Assembly (NCBI GenBank): GCA_036426205.1 | Contig: WSYH01002437.1 | Span: 22,870-86,869 of the forward strand | Source: Ascaphus truei | Lineage: Eukaryota > Chordata > Amphibia > Anura > Ascaphidae | Length of the DNA stretch: 64,000 bases | Reading direction: 5' to 3' | Shown: one piece after another, positions 11,960 through 23,868 of the stretch | Layout: each line of letters starts with the position of its first letter | Numbering within the stretch: position 1 is the first letter of the stretch | Notes under the pieces: model-generated | Seen by the model: the letters and a program-made list of their open reading frames with translations, nothing else | Told to the model about the DNA's origin: nothing | Database searches by the model: none | Position numbers and translations under genes: made by a program

Positions 11960-12200
11960 AAGCACGTTTACAGTCCCCTCCAGGGGAAACAAAATGGAGG
12001 TTTAAATCTCCCGTGTCATGCGATCCAATAGGAAGCTGCCACATCATCAGTTGAATCGTCCTATTGGCGTGTATGATGCGGGCAGATTTAAATACCACGG
12101 ATTACCGGTGTTACTTTTACCAGTAAGTGTCTCTGGAGCCAGGGGGGCCCACGACCTGAAATGAATTCAGTTCAGCTCCAGGGACCCCAAAATGGGAAGT
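11960..12200. mobile_element. Family B-related MITE (B2), partial
   Basis: It has the paired CCAATAGGAAGCTGCCACAT / CGTCCTATTGGCG motifs, then GTAAGTGTCTCTGGAGCCAG and TTCAGCTCCAGGGACCCC. The outer left terminus is missing. Confidence 0.6.
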
Positions 12201-12243
12201 TGGGGGTTGCTGCTTTAACCACTTGTTGGCTTTGTAAAATACA

Positions 12244-12523
12244 GATGCAGCCACGAGTATCCGAACCCCTGCCTTAGAAAATCTGGGACAATGCCCCAGG
12301 AAAGCTGCAACATTTCTGCAGACAGACTAATGGCCCATCGGATTAAAACAGCGGGGGTCCCTGGCAGTCCCATTGAAACTGAATGAGACTGCGAGGGACC
12401 CCCGCTGTGTTAATCCAATGGGCCATTAGTCTGTCTGCAGAAATGTCACAGAAATGTTGCATCATTACTCGGAGATTGCCCCAGATTTTCAAAGGCAAGT
12501 GTTCGGATACTCGTGGCTGCATC
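12244..12523. mobile_element. Palindromic MITE with perfect 23-bp termini
   Basis: The left end GATGCAGCCACGAGTATCCG (plus AAC) and the last 23 bases are exact inverted repeats. The arms remain paired almost to the centre (AATGGCCCATCGGATTAA against TTAATCCAATGGGCCATT), giving a 280-bp hairpin with no ORF. No target duplication is obvious. Confidence 0.85.
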
Positions 12524-12950
12524 GCTACTGCACTGGTAAAACAGGCTACGTGCTTCCCTGCGGTCAGGAGGCAGCCATCTTTATTGCGTGATTCCGTTTA
12601 TGAGCATCACATTATTGGAGTCTAGCTGTTGTTCAGCTTGGGCCCTCTTCTTTCTTCCTCTCCACCACCAGCGTTTTGCACACAGGACAGGAGGACGGGC
12701 TCCTGCTGCTGTGCCATGAGACGGGGTTTCTCCACGAATCTCAGTGCATGGCAGCCCCGGGTGATACGTTGTGACGACCTTCTGACTGCAGCAGAATATA
12801 GTCATTTAATGTAACACTTCGGTTTGTATAGAAGATCACAGGATACATTTCTAACGGGGTATTGTCAGGAGGTTAAAACATCAATCTGAATCTTTGATTT
12901 CGCTGGATTATCGGGTCAAGTTACAGCAAATAAAAAGACCCCGTGTATGT
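12524..12950. other. No gene recognised
   Basis: Short ORFs only; nothing supported. Confidence 0.4.
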
Positions 12951-13440
12951 GTGTATATCTTTATTTATATCGCGCCATCCTGGTACACGGCGCTTTACAC
13001 GTGTATACAGGCATACCCCGGTTTAAGGACACTCACTTTAAGTACACTCGCGAGTAAGTACATCTCGCTCAATAGGCAAACGGCAGCTCACGCATGCGCC
13101 AGTCAGCACGTCCTGAACAGCAATACCGGCTCCCTACCTGTACCGAAGCTGTGCGCAAGCGGGGAGACTATAGAGCCTGTTACACACGCGTTATTTACAT
13201 CAGTTATGCACGTATATGACGATTGCAGTACTGTACATGCATCGATAAGTGGGAAAAGGTAGTGCTTCACTTTAAGTACATTTTCACTTTACATACACGC
13301 TCCGGTCCCATTGCGTACGTTAATGCAGGGTATGCCTGTACGTGACATATTAATATAACACAATGGGAATAAGGGCTTGAGCCATTAAAGTAATATTAGG
13401 AAAAGGAAGGCCCTGCTCCGAAGAGCTTACAATCTACGTG
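12951..13440 (-). mobile_element. L2-type LINE 3' tail, split by a MITE
   Basis: Read on the minus strand it has the common tail order: CACGTAGATTGTAAGCTCTTC, a region with GGGCCTTCC, CCCATTGTG near an AATATG, then GCGCCGTGTACCAGGATG and an ATAAATAAAG end. It is interrupted at 13006-13340 by a separate MITE. No reverse transcriptase remains. Confidence 0.7.
13006..13340. mobile_element. Mariner-like MITE nested in a LINE tail
   Basis: The termini TACAGGCATACCCCGG and CAGGGTATGCCTGTA are inverted repeats. Subterminal CACTTTAAGTACACTCGCG and CACTTTAAGTACATTTTCAC also recur. The flanks on both sides are L2-type tail sequence, so the MITE inserted later than the LINE. It is non-coding. Confidence 0.75.
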
Positions 13441-13479
13441 AGCACATTGCCAGCACATTCACATACCTCAGACAGCTCT

Positions 13480-13565
13480 GCAACCCTGCCTTTCCCCATT
13501 ATCTCTGAGCGTCCGCTGCAGCCAGGGATTCTGGGAAATGACATGCAACTGAGCACGCAGAATCA
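13480..13565. repeat. Dispersed repeat with ATGCAA motif
   Basis: The core CAGGGATTCTGGGAAATGAC followed by ATGCAACTGAGCA recurs at 52855-52915 (there with the ATGCAAAT octamer). The preceding ATTATCTC...CACTGC words are shared too. The family is not identified. Confidence 0.5.
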
Positions 13566-15050
13566 GGTTCGAAACGGTAAATGCAATATAGGCTTAATTA
13601 GAACGAACAAGACTTTTCTTTTTTTTTAGGATTTTTACAATTATTAGCAGTTATCTCGTTTGCTCGCTCTTAGAAAAAACGCAGTCCTGACGTAAGCGGT
13701 CTCCTGAGTACGTCTGCGCTCCAGCTGACTCGTGATACATTATTTCCCATAGATTTGATCACAGCTCGGTACGCGACAAGCAAAATGCGTTGCGTCCATG
13801 TAGTATTGTCCTCAGATACCCTAGAACTCGCCCTGTACATTCTCCATTAGAGGCAGGAGGGGACAGGCAGTCAGGAACTACACGCAGTAGTTTCCATGGG
13901 CATGGTTAACAGACGTGCTATCCCCGATGGTGCATGATCAGACGGCTATTGGCAAGGAGATTAATGTGACTTCATTAACCACAGCGTCAAAAAACCAACC
14001 ACCGTCAGATAACCAGAACACTCTGGGGAGACTGGTTTCACGCGCACATTGCTCTCATATTTTGGTTGTGGCACCCGACATTCATCATGAAGGCGATGAG
14101 TAAGATAGAACACGGAGAGACTGGATCAGAACCACTCCCATATCCCAGGAGCCTCTGCAGTCAATCGGAGTCTGCTGTTGGAATGGTTCTAAGTAGTGGA
14201 GTGGAACACCCTAACACTTAGAAGGTGGATTAACACCAATGTACGCTTGCATCGGTTCAGTCAAACTCATAACGAACCACCAACACCTTAAACATCCTTC
14301 TCGCTCTCTCTGAAATCCCAGCTGATCATGCGTACATTAATACTATTGTTACTTTCTATACCATACATAATACACTCTCTAACATTAAAAACATAGAATG
14401 AGTGTAACTGCTCTGAGAGTATTTCATTCTTTTTTTAATAAATATATGGCCAAACGAGAATGATGGTGGCTAGGAAGATGATATGTCTTCACAATTACAG
14501 CGTTATTGAAGTGGAACCCCTGCCGACCTGTAATTCACAGGTGGAAAACAAATAGCGTAGGATGGAACATCTGGAAGGTTGTTGGAACAGCTGGACGGTT
14601 GTTGCAACAGCTGGAAGGTGGTGGAACAATCAGATGGAGAATTACAGTAGTTGAGTGACCTATCAATTTGGACGCTATAAGCCTCTTAATGCTAAGAATA
14701 TTCTCCTGGTCAACAGCAGTCCCTGGCAGAGTCAGCAGCACATACTGTAGACCCCCAAGGACAGCTGGTTCTAGAGGGGGCAGCAGGTTGAGCCTGTCCA
14801 GGTTACGTGGGTTACATTGGTTTGATGAAGATTTGAAAGGCTGAATTGGACGGCTCCATGCTTGGACGCCTCAGCTAATCGGAGTGAAACTTCTCTGGTG
14901 GCACCTACAGAATTGTGATGGGTAAAATCTGCATGGGGATGGAAATCTGTCACGGAAGTGACGTAATGGGCTGCTGGTGGTTGCGCATGCGCAGACACAG
15001 GAATAAAAGGAAGTGACATAATGCAGTGAAGTATGGCGCGTGCACATAAG
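13566..15050. other. No gene recognised
   Basis: Small ORFs only. A GGAACAGCTGGA-type word repeats three or four times near 14566-14630. No other structure is seen. Confidence 0.4.
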
Positions 15051-15057
15051 CGGCTAG

Positions 15058-15105
15058 AGACACACACACAGGCACACATACAGAGAGGCACACACACATA
15101 CAGAG

Positions 15106-15138
<33 letters not shown>

Positions 15139-15302
15139 GAGAGAGACACACACATACAGAGACACACACACATACAGAGACACACACAGACACACACACA
15201 CACACACAGAGACACACACACATACAGAGACACACACACAGGCACACATACAGAGAAGCACACACACATACAGAGACACACACACACACACACACATACA
15301 GA

Positions 15303-15358
<56 letters not shown>

Positions 15359-15473
15359 GAGACACACACACACACATACAGAGACACACACACACACACA
15401 TACAGAGAAAGACACACACATACAGAGACACACACACATACAGAGACACACACACATACAGAGACACACACAC
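15058..15473. repeat. (CA)n with CATACAGAGA interruptions
   Basis: CA dinucleotide runs are broken at intervals by ACATACAGAGA, giving a microsatellite with minisatellite structure of about 20 to 30 bp. Long ORFs on both strands (Val-Cys on minus, Thr-His on plus) are translations of the repeat. Confidence 0.95.
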
Positions 15474-15475
15474 GA

Positions 15476-16415
15476 CATATCTATAGTATAACTAATAGCA
15501 CAGGAGTTAAACAGACACACAAATCAAATTACTTTGTAATTCATGAGGCTTACGTGCAAAATATTCATAACTAATCATGTTTTAAAACATATTTAGATGC
15601 ACCAAACAGAAAAATACAGTCATTTGGGTTACGCAGAGTTGATGCTGTTGAGACACCCACGTCAGAGGCTAGCGGAAAAGGAAATTAGCCACAAATCCGA
15701 TTAAAAACAGCACTTTTGGGGTAGCATAGAAGGATTTCAGACCATCTGCATTCGCCATGCTGCCTTTTTTTTTTTTTTTTTTTCCTCCCCCCTTTTTTTA
15801 ACTAGACTTAACCCAAAAAAAGAAATATACAACTTTATTTTGGCTTCTGTGCTTTCCTGCCCTTCGGGGACTGGAAGAAATTGTACTGTACGGCCATTGT
15901 TTCTGACAGCTCTTTTACTCAAATAAAACAATTCATTCATCACCGGGCATCCGTCAAACAGAGACCTGTCTTCAGCCCCGGCCTGCTTGATAAATACACA
16001 GTGTTTCATCACTCGGGAATTACATTCAGAGCGGGTTGTCCAACACCAGAGCAGTTTCCTCGGGTAAAACTCACTGCCTCATCAAACTGTTCTTGTTCTC
16101 GCTTCACTTGTTATAAGTCTGGCCGTGTCTCTTATTGCTGCTCCAACTTCATATATACAAGTTTTATGGACATTAAATAATATTAACGTCAACAGCCGCG
16201 CAAAGCTTGGCGGCGGAATTGTAACACCGGGTGGGGGGTGGGGGGGGGGGCTGGGTAACGCGCGAAACTGGAGCAAACTAAATACAGTATATGGCACTGG
16301 TTATCAAAGAATGCTAAATAATCTCATTGCTATCCATAGAAGACCTTATTAAATAGACCTGTTAATATGAATTCATCAAAGCGATTTTATTTGCAAAGTT
16401 TTTAATGTTTTTTTT
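15476..16415. other. No gene recognised
   Basis: It contains a poly-T tract at about 15763-15783 and a G-rich run near 16229-16251. No supported coding sequence. Confidence 0.4.
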
Positions 16416-16417
16416 TA

Positions 16418-16765
16418 AAGTATTGAAGCAGGGGAGAGCTGAACCCCATTTATTTCAGCTCTGGGGACCCCCTGCTTTCGAAGACACTTAGCTCTGTAGG
16501 GGGCGCCGGTAGGCTTGCAGGGTTCACATTACAGTCGCTTTACGAAGCTCCGGCTTCCTGCCGGCCAATGGGAAGCCGTGATGTCATCCGGTGCGGCTTC
16601 CTATTGGCCCGCGTGACGCGGGGGCTTTAAACTTTAAAGCTCAGCCGGAGCTGCTACCGGCGCCCCCTACGGAGGTAAGTATCTCGGGAAGCAGGGGGAC
16701 CCCGGAGCTCAAATTAACGGGGTTCAGCTCCAGAGACACCCTGCTTCAATCCTGTGTGGGGGAAA
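16418..16765. mobile_element. Family B MITE (B3)
   Basis: The left terminus has ATTGAAGCAGGGGAGAGCTG and the right CCAGAGACACCCTGCTTCAA. The centre carries CCAATGGGAAGCCGTGATGT and GGCTTCCTATTGGCCCGCG as an inverted pair, with GGGGGCGCCGGTAG and CTACCGGCGCCCCC in the arms. Confidence 0.8.
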
Positions 16766-16854
16766 AAAAATATATATTATTTTTGTCACTGCATTTTGAA
16801 TGAACCTGATGTCGCCATAAAAGCGGCAATCTCCCCAAATCCGAAAAGTTTACA

Positions 16855-17015
16855 GCAGCATTTCAACCAGCTTTCCGCGCTGCTGGAGATTTAAACCTCC
16901 ATTTTGTTTACCCGACTGGGAAGCTAACGGGGCGGCAACCTTGGGAAGGTAAGAATCTCGGGGAAGTAAGGGAGTCCCCGCAGCTGAAATGAAGGCGGTT
17001 CAAGTCGGGAGACCC
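16855..17015. mobile_element. Family B-related fragment (B4)
   Basis: It contains GGTAAGAATCTCGGGGAAGTAAG and GCTGAAATGAAGGCGGTTCAA, a diverged right arm of family B. AAACCTCCATTTTGTTTACC near 16893 is close to the complement of the B2 sequence near 11986-12005. Confidence 0.5.
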
Positions 17016-17362
17016 CCCTAGGCGTTTAACTCCTACAATAGTTCATATCTTGCCTCCTGAGCATGTCCTGCCACTCAGCACGGGCTGCTGCTTAAATCTG
17101 TGTATTCAGTTTTTAAAACACTAGTATTCCAAACAGTCTGTCGCTTGTATTTTGTTGGTTGGGTTGTTTAAAAATGGCTGCCGATTTCCTGCCCTAAAAA
17201 TGCAATCGTTTTGCGGCCTACTAATAAAATCCCGGTTACTGATCGGTAAAGAGACAAAACAAGAACACTGCCGGACCATTCCGCCCAGCGCCAATCTGTG
17301 ACGTGCGTCGGGAGAGCGTGCAACTTTCAACGATTGGGTGGGGGCAGTGTTACCCTCTAATG
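17016..17362. other. No gene recognised
   Basis: Spacer. It ends with TTACCCTCTAATG immediately before A4; a nearly identical word precedes A5. Confidence 0.4.
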
Positions 17363-17582
17363 CAGGGGTGGGGGTCTCAACTCCAGTACTCAAGCCCCCC
17401 CCAACAGGTCAGGTTTTCAGGATATCCCAGCTTCAGCACAGGTAACTCCATCAGAGGCTCAGTCGAGGACTGAGCCACCTGTGCTGAAGCTGGGACTGAC
17501 TGAGCCACCTGTGCTGAAGCAGAGATATCTTGAAAACCTGACCTGTTGTTGGCCCTTGAGGACTGGAGATGCCCACCTCTGG
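17363..17582. mobile_element. Family A hairpin MITE (A4)
   Basis: It begins CAGGGGTGGGGGTCTCAACT and ends GGACTGGAGATGCCCACCTC. The arms contain GGTCAGGTTTTCAGGATATC and the complementary AAAACCTGACCTGTTG. The centre has GGCTCAGTCGAGGACTGAGCC. Confidence 0.85.
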
Positions 17583-17719
17583 TTTTAGAGCCATAAAAGG
17601 GATTTACTGAGAGACGTACAACACTTCTGGCATTGTATGGCTGGGCCCTTATTGCAACTTTCGAGTTGTATTTCAGTTACTTGTGGGTTTGCCCATTTGG
17701 GCAATATTCCCCTCTAATG

Positions 17720-18029
17720 CAGGGGGGGGCGGAGGGGCAGAGTCTCGACTCGAGTCCTCAAGCCCCCCCCCAACAGGTCAGGGTTTCAGGTTATCCCAGT
17801 TTCAGCACAGGTGGCTCAATCAGGGCTCCTTCAAAGCCTGGAGCCTCTAGATGAGCCACCCGTGCTGAGCAGGGACTGATTGAGCCACCTGTGCTGAAGC
17901 AGGGACAGATTGAGCCACCAGTGCTGAAGCAGGAACTGATTGACCCACCTGTGCTGAAGCTGGTAATCCTGAAAACCTGACCTGTTTGGGGGGGGGGGGG
18001 GGGCTTGAGGACTGGAGTGAGCACCCCTG
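17720..18029. mobile_element. Family A hairpin MITE (A5) with target duplication
   Basis: Flanked by CTCTAATG (17712-17719) and CTTTAATG (18030-18037), a 7/8 match that fits a hAT-type 8-bp duplication. The right arm has three tandem units of the GAGCCACCTGTGCTGAAGCA type. A G-tract of about 17 precedes the right end. Confidence 0.85.
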
Positions 18030-18337
18030 CTTTAATGCAGGACTCTCGGACTGACCGCCCGATCCGGGTCCACCCAGGCCTTTCAGGGGGGCCCGCTAGG
18101 CATTCTGTCCCTGGTCATCTCATACCTGTAGCATCGAAGTGCCGTTTTTCGCACTGAAACACTGGTAATTGAGGGTAACGTCAGTAAATCGGGCTCAGAT
18201 GTGATAACGGCCGGCACAACGTTTGAAATATAATACATTTTCACGTATCTAAAATGACATTACAACAAGCTTCTGGCCCATCTACTCCTCAATCTTCCCT
18301 GATCCGGCCACTTTGGAGAACTACAGGGGTTGGAGGT
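18030..18337. other. No gene recognised
   Basis: Spacer before the duplicated segment; nothing supported. Confidence 0.4.
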
Positions 18338-19019
18338 CCTGGCTCTAATTTCTCGCCTGCTTCCACAGATGGAAAAGTAATAGTTTGGGGCAGTACTGTT
18401 ACTCAGAACCATAACATATCTGTGGCGATAGCTGTCCCACCTGCCTCAATTGCGCTGTTTTCGTTTGCCTGTTAAATGAATTTTAAAGATAATTTTATTA
18501 TCTTTCAGTTGCAATTCAACAATCGATGCTCCGAAATGGATGAAGAATTCTTATTTCCCATGTTTCGTGTTTTGCTAGTTATAAAAAGCATGGTGTTTAT
18601 CCATGTTGTCCAGTTGCTTAATTGGGGGCAAAGAATAGCCCTAAATGTATTATTTCTATATATATATTCTGCGGTTTCATTGCACCAGTTTTTCACGTGG
18701 GAGAGCGATATAAAACCATATTACATCCTTAACTTCTGCAACGGCCCCTTCAGCAATTAGGGGTGCCAGACGGCTTCTCCAAAAATACTGGACACAATGG
18801 TGAAAAGTGTGACGTGCTCGAGACAAACGCACCTCTCACCACTCCATGCTGTTTCCTCCTCTCCTTGGCCACACCCCCAGGCTTCTGACAGCTCTTCCTG
18901 ATTGGCTGCATTACCCAGCAGTAGCCAATCAGGATGGAGGAAGCTGCCCAGCCCCTTAGTAGCAGCCCTGCTCTCTCCCTGCTCGTCGAAATATCGCGGC
19001 CCCCCCAAGCCTGTCCGGT

Positions 19020-20342
19020 CACTATGTCCAGAGAGGTAATACCGGACACATACATTCCCAGAGGGGTAATACCCATATAAACTTACACACCCAGAGATGT
19101 AATACCGGTATCCACATAAACGCCAGACACGTAATACCGGTATACAATACACGCCCATAGAGATAATATCGGTATACACATACACGCCAGAGACGTAATA
19201 CCGGTATCCACATAAACGCCAGACACGTAATACCGGTATACAATACACGCCCATAGAGATAATATCGGTATACACATACACGCCAGAGACGTAATACCGG
19301 TATACAATACACGCCCAGATAGGTAATACTGGTATACACATACACGCCCAGAGAGGTAATACCGGTATATACACATACACGCCCAGAGAGGTAATACCGG
19401 TATACACATAGACGCCCAGAGAGGTAATACCGGTATACACATACACGCCCAGAGAGGTTAATACCGTATACACTACATACGCCCAGAGATAATTATCGGT
19501 ATACCCATACACGCCAAGACGTAATGGATCCACAACGCAGTATAACACGATAACAATCGACCCGATAGCGATATATCCGTATACACATACACGCCCAGAG
19601 AGTAATACGGTATAACACATACAACGCCCAGATAGGTAATACGGATAACATACCGTCCCAGAGGTAATACCGGTATATACACATACACGCCAGATATTAA
19701 TACCGGTATACCATACACGCCCAGAGAGGTAATACCGTATACACATACCAACGCCCATAGAGGTATAACCGGTATATGACACTACAACGCCCAAAGAGAG
19801 TAAAAGTACCGGTATAAACACATAGCACGTCCCAGAGAGGTAATCCGGTATACACCTACAAACCGCCCATTAGAGGTAAACCGTATACACATACAGCTCC
19901 CAAGAGGTAATATCGTCATACACATACGCCAGAGCGTAATACCACCAGTAGACAATAACCGCCCAGATAGGTAATACCGTATACACTACAGACGCCCAGT
20001 GCGTTAATACGGTATATACACATACCCGCCCAGAGAGGTAATACCGTTATAATACATACAAACACGCTCCCATAGAGGTATACCTGTAATAAGCGCATAC
20101 ACTCCCAGATATGGTAATAACCGTTATACGCATACACTCCCCGAGAGGTCAGACCGGTATACGCATACCGCCCAGAGAGGTCATACCGGTATACACATCA
20201 ACAGCCCAGAGAGGTAATACCGGTATACACATCCACGCCAGAAGGTAATTACCGGTATCCACATAACACGCCGCATGAGAGGTAGACCCACCGGTATAAC
20301 ACATACACTCGCCAGATCGGTATACCGGTATAAAACACATAC
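19020..20342 (+). repeat. 33-bp satellite array, left part
   Basis: Clean units of GAGAGGTAATACCGGTATAC plus ACATACACGCCCA occur at about 19320-19460. At 19153-19344 a three-unit block of 96 bp is repeated exactly once more. Indels increase toward 20340. ORFs on the minus strand, up to 354 codons, are repeat translations. Confidence 0.92.
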
Positions 20343-21425
20343 AGCGTCGCGCGGACGTCCTGCCCACACACTGCTAACGGCCGGCCTTCGCGCACACGGG
20401 ACGTATCAACGACCCGATACAACTCTACACCTGCCACCACGAACTCCGCCTGACCTGACACCCGTCGCCTCGGCCCGGCCACACCCTGACTTCACTTCAT
20501 TCACCACAACTTAGCCTGGCACCCCCCGCCTCCTGAGCTACTATACCCTATCCCTCCCAGTAATAGTCTTCGTCCTAACAGGTTCGGACTCTACCAATGA
20601 GAGCGGGCCCTTGGTACCCCTGTGAGGACCCCCTCCCAATTACGCGCCACTGAAGTCCGCCTTCAGATGGCCCTGTGGGGATCAGGGCTAGAGGTGAAGT
20701 ACCCTAATCCCCGTGGTTCCCACTTCTCACCTTGACTCTCTCCCATACCCCAATGGAATGCGCCAGCTTCGCACGCCGACCGTCGACTGGCTTAGGCGAA
20801 TAGGTCCGAGACCTTACGCCGCACGCCCACGCCCCTTGACGTGGCACCCGGACCGGGGTGCCCTGACATGCACGTGAACTACCGCGACCAGATGGCCACA
20901 GTCACTTATACGCCCCCCGCACGCACCCTCCTTCGGAACTCTCCACCACGCTTCACACCTCCACTTACTTCTCCAACATCCACTTCAACTTGAACAGAAT
21001 CATTACCTCCCCCGTCGTTGGTCTCCTTCAACTAACACTTTTTGTAGGTTGCACTATCCTATCCCTGTCCACTATCCTTCCCCTGCGTCTATTCTGCCCG
21101 TGTCCTCGAAAATCAACCTGACTACACCCACCCTTACACAACTGTACTGACTTTAAACAGACACAATCCAAGCCAGCTATCGACTTTAACAGCACTATAC
21201 TTCTCCAGCACCCTACCTCCTCCGGGCTCTACTCCCCGCTCCCCCATTGCTGCAATCGCTAAGCACCCCTCATCCACTCCCGCTGGACCCTGACCCTTAT
21301 CCCCCTGCAGTGGTTCAGCGCCTTACAGTGCTTTCAAGGGTTGAGATACCTTCAGAACTCACCAACCGCAACACATAACCCTGACAAACAACTCTCACTC
21401 CCTACGGTCTCCATATATTTTAATA
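20343..21425. other. Aperiodic C-rich block inside the satellite
   Basis: About 1.1 kb of non-repetitive, C-rich, G-poor sequence with satellite on both sides. The corresponding point of copy 1 has continuous satellite. It has no recognisable gene or transposon ends. Most simply it is a low-quality read segment; a diverged insertion is the alternative. Confidence 0.6.
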
Positions 21426-23336
21426 CCGTTATATCACAATACACTCCCAGATAATTTAACTACCTGTAATACACATACACTCCTCAATAGGTAAACACTT
21501 TATACGTAAAAACAATAAAACCCGCACGCCCATAAGTAAATAACCGGTATAACACCTACACGCCCAGAAGTAATACCGTTTAGACACATACCGCCCTAGA
21601 AGGTAATACCGGTATACACATAGCACGCCCATAGCAGGTAATAACCGGCTATACACAGTACAACACGCCCATAGAGGTAATACGTTATATACCAATACAC
21701 GCCCAGAGAGGTAATACCGGTATACACTACACAACAACCGCCCAGAGAGGTAATACCGGTATACACATACACCCAAGGTAATCCGGTTCACATCACTCCC
21801 ATATAACGATCACCCGCGCATAGACGTAATACCCGGTATACTACACAGCCCAGAGGTATTACCGGTATACACAATACACGCCCAGAGAGGTATACGGGTA
21901 TAACATACATACACCGCCAGAAGGTAATACCGGTATAACACATAACCGCCAGAGGGTATACGGTATACATACATACACGCCCAAGAGGTAATACCGGTAT
22001 ACACATAACGCCCAGAGAGGTAATACGGTATACACACATACCGCCAAAGTAATACCAGTATACAATCATAAACCGCCCAGAAAGGTAATACCGGTATACA
22101 CATACAACGCCCAGGGAGGTAATACCGGTATACACATACACGCCCAGAGAGGTAATACCGGTATATACATCACGCCCAGAGAGGTAATACCGGTATACAC
22201 ATACACGCCCAGAGTTCTACGGTATAACGCAACAACGCCCAGAAGGTAACCGGTAGTACACATACACGCCCAGAGAGGTAATACCTATAACCTACCACAC
22301 GCCCAAGAGTATAGATACCGTATACACATACACTGCCCAGAGAGGTAATACCGGTATCTACACCCCAGAGAGTATACCGTTACACATACACGCCCAGAGA
22401 GTATATCGGTATACACATACACCGCCAGAGATAATACATCTAACACTACACGCCCAGAGAGTAATACCGGTATACACATAACCCCCCAGGGAGGTAATAA
22501 AATACCGGTATAAACACTACACGGCCCAGAGAGGTAACGTTATAACATACACGCCCAGAGATGTATACCGGTATACCATACACGCCCAGAGAGGTAATAC
22601 CGTATACCATACACCCCAGAGTATGGTAATACCGGTATGTAGCACATACCGCCCGAGAGGTAATACCGGTATACACATACACGCCCAGAGAGGTAATACC
22701 GGTATCAATACACACTCCCAGAGAGTAATACCGTATACACATACACGCCCAGAGAGGTAATACCGTATATCACATCACGCCCAGAGAGTAATACCGGTAT
22801 ACCATACACGCCCAGAGAGGTAATACCGGTATACACATACACGCCCAGAGATGGTTAATACCGGTATACACATACACGCCAGAGAGGTAATACCGGTATA
22901 ACACATACACCCCAGAGAGTAATACCGGTTATAACACTACCGCCCAGAGAGGTAATACGGATACACATACACGCCCAGAGGTAATACCGGTATACACATA
23001 CAGCTACCCAGAGAGGTAATACCGGTATACACCATACACGCCCAGAGAGGTAATACCGGTTATACACATACCAACGCCACAAGACGGTATACCGGTATAC
23101 ACATACACAACAATACCGCCCAGAGAGGATAATACACCCCCTAAACCACATAACACGCCCAGATAGGTTAATACCGGTATACACATACACAACGCCCAGA
23201 GAGGTTATACCCCGGATTAGTTACGAATACACGGCCCAAGATAAACGGTAACCACTACACGGGCCCAGAGAGGTAATCCGGTATACACATACACGCCCAG
23301 AGAGGTAATACCGGTATACACATACACGCCCAGTGT
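21426..23336 (+). repeat. 33-bp satellite array, right part
   Basis: Same unit as the left part. Indel-rich near 21430-22400, and clean by 23270-23336, where the array meets the unique right end of the element. Confidence 0.92.
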
Positions 23337-23400
23337 TACCTCTAATATTTTACTGGACAGAGTTTCCAAATACAGGACAGTCCGGTTCAATACAGGACCC

Positions 23401-23868
23401 TATCAATAATTAAGAGGTTAACTCTGTTGCGTACAGCGCGGTAAGATGCCGGCCTCCCTGGCATTACAAGGCTAAGAATCCGGTAAATGAGTCACACATA
23501 TACATTAACTCAGCGGTATAAAGCCAGCAGAGGTGTGTGTGCAGGCAACTACGGAGGTTAGGGACTGGAGTCGCCTAGTTTACATCTTAATATTATCAGC
23601 GCAAGCCAAGAAACATATTTGCCGGGGCTGACGAAAGTACATTTACACAGCCAGGCTCAGAAATGCGTCTGGGGAACACTCGGTCGTACCCACTCCAGAC
23701 ATACGCTGCAGCTTTGAGAGTTAATACGCAAAGTCAGTATCATTCCGTGGACTGTTTTTGGAAAAGGGCAAACCAGCCGGCAACTGAAATACAACTCGCG
23801 AGTGCAATAAAGGTACGGCCGTGCAATGGCGGTTTCATATATCAATAAACTTTTTGATGCTCTAAATC
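23401..23868 (+). other. Right flank of copy 2, no gene seen
   Basis: Unique sequence shared with 4132-4627. No coding exon is apparent. Confidence 0.5.

Larger units (their letters stand above)
18760..23400 (+). mobile_element. Satellite-bearing DNA transposon, copy 2
   Basis: The left end is GGGGTGCCAGACGGCTTCTC next to a TA; the right end is GGTTCAATACAGGACCC followed by TA. Subterminal sequence includes CCAAAAATACTGGACAC on the left and TACTGGACAGAG on the right. The body consists of about 260 bp of unique left sequence with CCAATCAGGA motifs, the 33-bp satellite, and a short right end. No transposase. TA flanks suggest a Tc1/mariner-type mechanism; this is inference. Confidence 0.7.

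Noticed and set aside
14771..15520. 249-codon Cys-rich ORF and its Thr-His counterpart on the plus strand
   Set aside because: CA microsatellite translation.
18757..19821. A 354-codon minus-strand ORF resembling a repetitive membrane protein
   Set aside because: Entirely satellite plus transposon end; no start context, no non-repeat domain.
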